Below, one piece after another: positions 1-4,598 of a stretch of DNA of 9,424 bases. Location: NCBI GenBank assembly GCA_031283505.1, contig JAITBO010000053.1:1-9424 (forward strand). The letters run 5' to 3'. The position numbers and the translations under genes are program-made. The DNA is from Treponema sp. Lineage in GTDB: Bacteria; Spirochaetota; Spirochaetia; Treponematales; Breznakiellaceae. The notes below the pieces were generated by a model. That model had not been told where the DNA came from, searched no databases, and was given only the letters and a program-made list of their open reading frames with translations. Position 1 is the first letter of the stretch; each line of letters starts with the position of its first letter.

Positions 1-51
1 CCGCTTCTTTTCTTCCGCCGTTAAATGTACCTGATAGGTCTTCCTTCGCAT
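1..51 (-). CDS. Partial transposase N-terminus, probably IS630 type
   Basis: Reading leftward from ATG at 51-49 gives MRRKTYQVHLTAEEKKR, and the frame stays open to the window edge. A basic start followed by a 'V-x-L-T-x-E-E' helix is typical of the helix-turn-helix N-terminus of IS630/Tc1-type transposases. With only 17 residues the family call is an inference from resemblance. A GAGGAGG ribosome site lies about 9 bases upstream (near 61-70) and a good promoter lies at 82-109, so the start is well supported. The DDE catalytic domain would be outside the window. It could also be another small DNA-binding protein. Confidence 0.45.
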   Translation of the reverse strand, partial: MRRKTYQVHLTAEEKKR

Positions 52-81
52 TTTTCTTTCCCCTCCTCTGGGTAAGGGTAT

Positions 82-109
82 CTTATAGCACTACTTTTAA
101 CTTAATCAA
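82..109 (-). promoter_or_regulatory. Sigma-70-type promoter for the transposase-like gene
   Basis: On the minus strand TTGATT (109-104) and TATAAG (87-82) are separated by 16 bases. They lie about 30 bases upstream of the ATG at 51, with a GAGGAGG ribosome site between. The fit is by eye only. Confidence 0.4.
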
Positions 110-143
110 GGTACTAGTCACAGGAACAACACGAACTTTTGAA

Positions 144-200
144 GTTAAAGCTATAGTTTGTTCGTAAAGTTGCAGACCACTGGTCCAATAAGGTGAGTTA
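144..200 (+). repeat. Degenerate dispersed repeat, copy A
   Basis: Bases 144-171 match 4149-4176 at 23 of 28 positions; the shared core includes ATAGTTT and TTCGT. Both copies are followed, at different distances, by TAAGGTGAGT. Copy A also holds the near-palindrome GACCACTGGTC. It lies between the transposase-like gene and the stop of the metallopeptidase gene, so it may be part of the insertion element's end. Orientation is arbitrary. Confidence 0.35.
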
Positions 201-1007
201 CAACGTTTCCAACTCTTGTTCTACCTCGTCGAGCCGCTTGGTGAGAGAGGCGATAGTCCGTTCCAGGCGGCGCTTTTCCTTTTCCAGACGGGTACGCTGT
301 TCCTCTTCGGTGAGGGGATCTGAGGGAAAAGCCTGATGCCCGCCGTGGGCCGCGACTTTAACAGCGTCCGGGCTTTTGCCATTGATAAGCGCCTGCTCCG
401 CAGCCATACGTTCGCCGTCATTTTTGATGCCCGCCAGAAAACGCATATTGTCGGAACCTACCTGGGGATTAAGGTTGTATTGGTACATCTTGATAGCTGT
501 GCTGGCGGCAAGGCGGGGTATGCAGAGTACCCGGTCAACGTAATCTTCAAAGCGGGCGCCTATGGCGGCGCAGAGTTCGTGGGCCCGCAGGAGGTGTTTA
601 CCCAGTTCTTTTACAAGGCTGCCGTTTTCCCGGAGGTACTGTTTGCGTATGGTTTCGGTCAATTCCGCCAGTTCCGGGGAATCGGTGAATACATTTTTGT
701 AGATGTTCAGCCCTTCCGCTTTTTCCAGAAGGCCGTGAAGTATGGCCCAAAATTCCGCCGTATGAGATCGAGCCAAAAGTTTGCCGCCCTGGGAACAGGC
801 GTGGAGGTGATGGGCGTATTCATGAATAGCCGTATATATAAGAAGGTTGTCATCGTTGAAGTTCCGGTTATGAATAATGATCTCGCGGGTTTCCGGTTTG
901 TAGAGGCCGTTGACTTTCCCGCTCTTTTTCCCCGAAAAGATCACCTGAAAATCCATGGGCGCGTCTTCTATTGAAAGCAGGGCTTCTTTCACCTGATCCT
1001 GGTTCAT
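198..1007 (-). CDS. SprT/YgjP-like HExxH zinc metallopeptidase with coiled-coil tail
   Basis: This 269-residue protein has the zinc-binding helix HEYAHH at residues 62-67. H62 and H66 should be metal ligands and E63 the general base. A second motif, SHTAEFW at 81-87, fits the downstream third-ligand site of SprT/YgjP-type proteins (H82). Residues from about 229 to 269 are rich in E, K, R and L in heptad spacing and should form a coiled coil. No signal peptide or membrane segment is seen, so it is probably cytoplasmic. The middle, about 90-225, matches no domain I recognise. The ATG lies 9 bases after the rsmE stop with no clear ribosome site, which suggests translational coupling. The substrate is unknown. 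The metallopeptidase motif is firm, but the exact family is inferred. Confidence 0.8.
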   Translation of the reverse strand: MNQDQVKEALLSIEDAPMDFQVIFSGKKSGKVNGLYKPETREIIIHNRNFNDDNLLIYTAIHEYAHHLHACSQGGKLLARSHTAEFWAILHGLLEKAEGLNIYKNVFTDSPELAELTETIRKQYLRENGSLVKELGKHLLRAHELCAAIGARFEDYVDRVLCIPRLAASTAIKMYQYNLNPQVGSDNMRFLAGIKNDGERMAAEQALINGKSPDAVKVAAHGGHQAFPSDPLTEEEQRTRLEKEKRRLERTIASLTKRLDEVEQELETL

Positions 1008-1016
1008 GGGACCAGT

Positions 1017-1751
1017 CTATCCCAGTTCACCGATCTTTTCCATAGCCAGTGCCGCCGCCGCAACACAGGCGGTCTCGGTTCTGAGGGCCCGCTTTCCCAG
1101 GGAAAGGCGAAGGAAACCGGCGGCTTCCAGCAAATCCCGTTCCCGGTCCGACCAGCCCCGCTCCGAACCGGCGGCTATCACCATTGGCCGCCTTTCCGTA
1201 GCGATACCGGCGAAGGTTCCCTGGGGCCGCACATTGTCCGCCGCGATAAGCGCCGGTTCCGGAACAGTCTCCCAGGGCCGCTCCGCAAGCCACGAGCGGA
1301 CATCCGCAAACACCCGCAGAACCGGGAGGCCGGTATCCCGGCCCTGGACAGCCCCCTCGATCAGGGCGGTCCGGGCGCCTCCGTCACTCAGGAGCCTGGT
1401 ATCCCGGTAGCTTTTCTCCCCCAGATCCGTACCCAGAAGGTCTACCGCTTCAAGGCCCAAATTGGAGAGGTCCCGGAGAAGCCGTCTGAGTTGTATAGGC
1501 CGGGGGAACCCCACCACCATCCTCAGGGGAAGCCGGGGAGGCGGGTCTTCCCGCAGGTCCAGAGTATACTCCAGGGAGCCTTCGGCATCTATGGATTGGA
1601 TACGGCCTGTCCCAAGGCGGCCACCCAGGATTCCCGCGTCAAATTCATCGCCGGCTTTTTTACGCAGTACCTTGAGGAGGTGTATGGTCCGTTCGTCCCT
1701 CTTTTTTAGAGGTGCGCCCGCTTCGTGAGGTTCAAAAAGGATGACATTCAT
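1017..1751 (-). CDS. rsmE: 16S rRNA (uracil-1498-N3)-methyltransferase RsmE
   Basis: RsmE uses S-adenosylmethionine to methylate N3 of U1498 in the small-subunit rRNA, acting late in 30S assembly. The protein has 244 residues, the usual length. The N-terminal PUA-like part includes HLLKVLRKKAGDEF (24-37), which corresponds to the family's H-x-x-x-V-L-R motif. The C-terminal SPOUT knot carries VIAAGSERGWSDRE (191-204) and LGKRALRTETA (218-228). In E. coli the first of these reads GPEGG. The GSERGW form is a divergence close to the GPERGW variant found in some bacteria, and the catalytic LRTETA loop is intact. The ATG at 1751 has only a weak ribosome site. The gene sits between a phosphorylase and a metallopeptidase on the same strand, and may be cotranscribed with both. 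Confidence 0.93.
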   Translation of the reverse strand: MNVILFEPHEAGAPLKKRDERTIHLLKVLRKKAGDEFDAGILGGRLGTGRIQSIDAEGSLEYTLDLREDPPPRLPLRMVVGFPRPIQLRRLLRDLSNLGLEAVDLLGTDLGEKSYRDTRLLSDGGARTALIEGAVQGRDTGLPVLRVFADVRSWLAERPWETVPEPALIAADNVRPQGTFAGIATERRPMVIAAGSERGWSDRERDLLEAAGFLRLSLGKRALRTETACVAAAALAMEKIGELG

Positions 1752-1798
1752 CTATCAGGTCCGTTATTGCCGCCAGCCTCTGGTACTTCCGTACAGTC

Positions 1799-1823
1799 CG
1801 GCAACGCCGTTATCACGTTGCCG
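1799..1823 (-). terminator. Hairpin in the phosphorylase-rsmE gap, possible weak terminator
   Basis: CGGCAACG (1799-1806) and CGTTGCCG (1816-1823) form a perfect 8-bp stem with a 9-base loop. No T-run follows on the minus strand, so termination is uncertain. It could instead slow or divide transcription before rsmE, which starts about 50 bases on. Confidence 0.25.
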
Positions 1824-1941
1824 TCAGTTTACTTAAATTTTTCGGTATCTTCAACCGTAATCCCTCTGTGTACAGGATAAATGTCCCCTGTAGCGCCCCC
1901 GCCTAAAAACGCTTCTTTATAAATTATCGAACTCACGATAT

Positions 1942-3699
1942 TTAAAGCTTCAGGGTTGAAATATCCCGGATCCCCCCTTCTCCCCAGGCTATCCAGCGGG
2001 TTTCCCAGGGTTCCAGAGATATGACGCCGCCTTTCGTCGCCGGGATCGTCCCATATCCGGCGGGAATGCTGAGTTTGGCCGGGGCAGGGCCCAGATTCTC
2101 CGCGCAAAGCGCCAAGCGGCCACTGCGGTCGGGACCCCTCAGAAGTGCGAAGACCGAACCTTCCGCGTCCAGCGCCCTTTGAGGAATATCGGGATCGAAG
2201 GCCTCCTCCGCCTGCCGGAAGGCCAGGAACCGGCTGAACCCTTCGTATACACAGAACCTGAAGGAACCGGGGGCGCCAAGCTCCTTCTCCACCCGGTCCA
2301 GGGGAGGCTTTTCCCGGTTAATCGCCCGGTTGTAGCCCAAAAGCTCCGGCCCCTCCTTCCAGGCGGTCGAACCTATCCAACTGTGGAAATAGATGGCCGG
2401 AAGCCCCGACAGGGAGAGGAGGACCGCCTGAGAAGCGAGAAAGGCCCGGGCGCGGAGGGCGGCGTCTCCCAAGGACGACGGAGCAACGACTTCGGCATAG
2501 GAACAGTTGAGTTCATAAGGGACGGGTCCCTGTGGGGTGGACTTGTAGGAAACCAGGGCGCCCCGGCGTTTGGCTTCCTCTATGGTTTCGGCAAAGGCTG
2601 ACTCGTCCACCAGACCACCCCGGACCGGGGTCAGCCCTACCCCGTCGTGGCTCGCGAGGAAGTTGAGAAACCGCTGTCCCGTTTCCGGTCCCGGCAAGGT
2701 TTTCACCCAAGACCTTAGGGGGGCGGCGTCGGCGGAGATCATGGCGTGAAGCACCAGGGGCGGCAGGGCGAAGTTGTAAACCATGTGGGCTTCGTCCCCG
2801 CCGCCAAAATAGGAGATATTCTCCCGGTGGGGTACGTTGGTTTCGGTGAGGATGAGCATATCCAGCCCCAGGGCGTCTATGACCGCCCGGAAGAGTTTTA
2901 CCATACCGTGAGTCTTGGGATGGTGGAGGCAGGGGGTTCCGTCTTCTTTCCAGAGGTAGGCAATGGCGTCCAAACGGACTATGCGCCCCCCTCTTTGGGC
3001 ATATTCCAGAAATATTTTCATGAATTCCAGGAAGACTTTGGGATTGGAAAAATCGTAATCCACCTGGTCGGCGCTGAAGGTAGTCCAGACATGAACCTTC
3101 GAGCCGTCTTTCCGGGTAAAGGGGGTCAGGAGGGGATGAGTCCGGGGACGGACCACCGTCGAGGAATCGTAGTTTTCGGGCCTGGTGATATACCACTCCT
3201 CATAATCGCTTTCGCCGTCCAAAAAGCCTTTAAACCAGGAACTGCCGACGCTGCCGTGGTTGAGTACAAAATCGAAAACCAGTTTGAAACCCACCCCCAG
3301 TTTTTCTATATCCTCCCAGGTCCCAAAGCGGGAATCCACTTTCCGGTAATCGATCACCGAAAACCCGTCGTCCGACGAGTAAGGGTGGAACGGCAGGAGA
3401 TGGAGACAGGTAAAGGCTCCCCGGTTCCACCTGCGCAGGAACCCTTCCAGCCGGGAAAGGCCGGTTTCGTGCGCCGTTCCCCCGTTTTCAGGAGGCGCAA
3501 GCATATCCCCGTAGGCGATAAGCAAGGCATCCTTGTGGGAGATTCCCACCGCCGTTCCGGGCCGCCGTTCCCCTCCTTCAAACCGGGCGAACTCTTCGGG
3601 AAAAACCCCTTTAAGGATACCGGCAAGGTCCGCGTAGATGCCTTCCGCCGCGTTTTCGCCGTAAATGAAACCCAACAGGGATTTAATCGTGTTTTCCAT
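1942..3699 (-). CDS. GH13_18 glycoside phosphorylase, probably glucosylglycerate phosphorylase
   Basis: This 585-residue (beta/alpha)8-barrel enzyme belongs to the sucrose phosphorylase subfamily of GH13. These enzymes split an alpha-glucoside with phosphate to give alpha-glucose-1-phosphate by double displacement. The barrel signatures are LLPFHPYSSDDGF (101-113), DFVLNHGS (143-150), VRLDAIAYLWK with nucleophile D244, LTETNVPH with acid/base E286, and ASHDGVG with transition-state D352. True sucrose phosphorylases have about 490-500 residues. The roughly 560-residue branch (the YcjM type, with characterised spirochaetal relatives) acts on glucosylglycerate, so length favours that substrate. 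There is no signal peptide, so it is cytoplasmic. The start at 3699 lacks a ribosome site but sits directly under a promoter. A terminal extension after the natural end (about residue 577) is short. Family is near certain; the substrate is an inference. Confidence 0.9.
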   Translation of the reverse strand: MENTIKSLLGFIYGENAAEGIYADLAGILKGVFPEEFARFEGGERRPGTAVGISHKDALLIAYGDMLAPPENGGTAHETGLSRLEGFLRRWNRGAFTCLHLLPFHPYSSDDGFSVIDYRKVDSRFGTWEDIEKLGVGFKLVFDFVLNHGSVGSSWFKGFLDGESDYEEWYITRPENYDSSTVVRPRTHPLLTPFTRKDGSKVHVWTTFSADQVDYDFSNPKVFLEFMKIFLEYAQRGGRIVRLDAIAYLWKEDGTPCLHHPKTHGMVKLFRAVIDALGLDMLILTETNVPHRENISYFGGGDEAHMVYNFALPPLVLHAMISADAAPLRSWVKTLPGPETGQRFLNFLASHDGVGLTPVRGGLVDESAFAETIEEAKRRGALVSYKSTPQGPVPYELNCSYAEVVAPSSLGDAALRARAFLASQAVLLSLSGLPAIYFHSWIGSTAWKEGPELLGYNRAINREKPPLDRVEKELGAPGSFRFCVYEGFSRFLAFRQAEEAFDPDIPQRALDAEGSVFALLRGPDRSGRLALCAENLGPAPAKLSIPAGYGTIPATKGGVISLEPWETRWIAWGEGGIRDISTLKL

Positions 3700-3705
3700 A
3701 CTTTT

Positions 3706-3733
3706 ATTGTAAGCCTGTTCCCCGATCCTGCAA
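3706..3733 (-). promoter_or_regulatory. Candidate leaderless promoter for the phosphorylase gene
   Basis: On the minus strand TTGCAG (3733-3728) and TACAAT (3711-3706) are separated by 16 bases. The -10 box ends 6 bases before the ATG at 3699, so transcription would begin at or next to the A of the start codon. No Shine-Dalgarno sequence is present, consistent with a leaderless mRNA. Confidence 0.4.
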
Positions 3734-3757
3734 AGCCCACGCTTAGGACAGTAATTT

Positions 3758-3794
3758 GAGGCTGTTTCAAAAACTGAAGTTTTGGAACAGCCTC
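3758..3794 (+). repeat. GAGGCTGTT palindrome, copy 1; terminator-like
   Basis: GAGGCTGTTTCAAAA (3758-3772) pairs with TTTTGGAACAGCCTC (3780-3794) over 15 positions with one G-T wobble, leaving a 7-base loop. A T-rich tract follows at 3799-3812, so on the plus strand it has the form of an intrinsic terminator. No plus-strand gene ends here, however. The same arm recurs at 4489-4504, which suggests a dispersed palindromic repeat or mobile-element end. Confidence 0.55.
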
Positions 3795-4120
3795 CCTTGT
3801 TTTTTTATTTTTATGGGCTATAGATGAATGAAAGCTGAGTATGTTTCGATGTTAATGCTATGAGAGAAGCGGCGGCAGCCTTTGCCGCAGTCAGGGAGCG
3901 GGTGATGTGCGGCTGGTTAAGGACAGTTTTTTCTTCTCCGGGTTTCTTTAGTCTGGTTTTACCCCCCCTTCCGCTCACGAAATTTAAAACCTTTATATAG
4001 CACGGGGCCTATAACTTCTTCTTCCCTCCTTTTTCCTTTTTTCTCCTCGTTATATTTGTCTCCAAAGAACTTTTGCTTCTTTGCTTCGTTCTCTATACCC
4101 GCATGGCGGGAAAACTATAC

Positions 4121-4144
4121 AAGGAGTTGTTTATGAAAAACTAG
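4121..4144 (+). other. Ribosome site and ATG followed by a stop at codon 4
   Basis: AAGGAG (4121-4126) is followed 6 bases later by ATG AAA AAC TAG (4133-4144). The initiation signal is well formed but the frame encodes only M-K-N. It may be the relic of a gene whose body was lost, or a minimal upstream frame. The adjoining sequence at 4149 begins the degenerate repeat shared with 144-200. Confidence 0.3.
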
Positions 4145-4148
4145 CCAG

Positions 4149-4220
4149 GTTAAATCCATAGTTTATTCGTGAGGTTTGTGGTTAAATTTTTTCAATTTTG
4201 GTTCCGGTGCGTAAGGTGAG
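4149..4220 (+). repeat. Degenerate dispersed repeat, copy B
   Basis: Bases 4149-4176 match 144-171 at 23 of 28 positions, and TAAGGTGAGT recurs at 4212-4221. Copy B is longer than copy A because an AT-rich stretch lies between the two conserved blocks. No coding potential is visible. Confidence 0.35.
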
Positions 4221-4287
4221 TAAATATCCCGCAGGGATAAGAATTCCCGCGGATTTTTCCGCCTGTTTACTGTTATCATAGCGGGAA
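4219..4287 (+). ncRNA. Branched hairpin cluster with an alternative pairing
   Basis: AGTAAA (4219-4224) can pair with TTTACT (4266-4271), enclosing two hairpins: TATCCC-gca-GGGATA (4225-4239) and GCGGA-tttt-TCCGC (4249-4262). A competing perfect 7-bp pairing joins TTCCCGC (4244-4250) to GCGGGAA (4281-4287) and would break the second hairpin. This resembles a three-way RNA junction that can switch. No known RNA family was recognised and no clear promoter was found, so the RNA call is tentative. Confidence 0.25.
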
Positions 4288-4327
4288 AAAAGGCTTACAT
4301 GGGGAACGCGCAAGGGATTGAAGCGGT

Positions 4328-4364
4328 ATAAAGTTTTGGCAGATAGCGTCTGCCAAAACTTTAT
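4328..4364 (+). repeat. Perfect 16-bp inverted repeat
   Basis: ATAAAGTTTTGGCAGA (4328-4343) and its exact reverse complement (4349-4364) flank the 5-base loop TAGCG. The symmetrical A/T-rich bases of the stem make it terminator-like in both directions. The arm AGTTTTGGCAG resembles AGTTTTGGAACAG of the palindromes at 3758-3794 and 4446-4504, so it may be a diverged relative. Confidence 0.5.
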
Positions 4365-4381
4365 TTAAGCGGAAAGCCCGG

Positions 4382-4421
4382 TTTCCGGCGCCAGAGCCGG
4401 AGGGTCTGAAAGCGCCGGAAA
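4382..4421 (+). repeat. Perfect 10-bp stem with inner 4-bp stem
   Basis: TTTCCGGCGC (4382-4391) pairs exactly with GCGCCGGAAA (4412-4421). Directly inside, CAGA (4392-4395) pairs with TCTG (4405-4408), leaving a three-A bulge (4409-4411) and a 9-base loop. This is a long GC-rich bulged hairpin, expected to be stable as RNA. It has no T-run. Confidence 0.45.
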
Positions 4422-4445
4422 TGCGCCCAAATTATCTACAAAAAT

Positions 4446-4504
4446 GAGCTTGTTCCAAAACTAATTGTCTGTGCGCTAAACGCGCATGGTTTTGGAACAG
4501 CCTC
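4446..4504 (+). repeat. GAGGCTGTT palindrome, copy 2
   Basis: GAGCTTGTTCCAAAAC (4446-4461) pairs with GTTTTGGAACAGCCTC (4489-4504) except at two positions near the base. The interior carries its own hairpin, TGCGC-taaac-GCGCA (4472-4486). The right arm shares 15 identical bases with the right arm of the palindrome at 3758-3794. It lies 33 bases before the -35 box of the reductase operon. Confidence 0.55.
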
Positions 4505-4510
4505 TTCTTA

Positions 4511-4536
4511 CAAAAAATTGTCTTGCAAAAAATTGT
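4511..4536 (+). promoter_or_regulatory. Tandem 11-bp direct repeats, possible operator
   Basis: CAAAAAATTGT occurs at 4511-4521 and again at 4526-4536, a 15-base period. Each unit, with its preceding base, is roughly symmetric (ACAA...TTGT for the first). They sit immediately upstream of the -35 box of the operon promoter, where an activator could bind. Chance repetition in AT-rich DNA cannot be excluded. Confidence 0.3.
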
Positions 4537-4564
4537 TTGCCTTTTTCAGAGGGTACGATATAAT
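4537..4564 (+). promoter_or_regulatory. Promoter of the reductase-aconitase X operon
   Basis: TTGCCT (4537-4542) and a consensus TATAAT (4559-4564) are separated by 16 bases. Transcription should begin near 4571, giving a leader of about 28 bases with the GGGAG ribosome site at 4588-4592. Confidence 0.6.
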
Positions 4565-4598
4565 AAGGAAATATATTTTTTTGACGCGGGAGAGGGCT

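Larger units (their letters stand above)
3795..4510. other. 716-base gap without a convincing gene
   Basis: This stretch lacks any long frame with a start and ribosome site on either strand. The first part (3795-4120) is poly-pyrimidine-rich on the plus strand around 4015-4060 and contains two short hairpins: GCGGCA/TGCCGC at 3872-3888 and CCCGC/GCGGG at 4098-4110. The second part holds a broken start (4121-4144), a degenerate repeat (4149-4220) and a cluster of strong hairpins (4219-4504). Its make-up suggests decayed or non-coding DNA. Confidence 0.5.

Noticed and set aside
1829..2107. 92-codon minus-strand frame as a complete gene
   Set aside because: Most of it overlaps the phosphorylase in another frame. 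Only the last 36 codons lie outside, and these are kept as a possible relic.
2746..3759. Plus-strand frame of 337 codons opposite the phosphorylase gene
   Set aside because: It is antisense to a gene with complete GH13 catalytic motifs, and its composition is not like a real protein.
4219..4504. CRISPR array, tRNA or integron attC site
   Set aside because: The hairpins differ in sequence and spacing, no tRNA T-loop or acceptor pattern is present, and attC core consensus sequences were not found.
4518..4598. 27-residue upstream extension of the reductase from a TTG at 4518
   Set aside because: The extension would cover the promoter -35 and -10 boxes and has no ribosome site. ATG 4599 has a GGGAG site.
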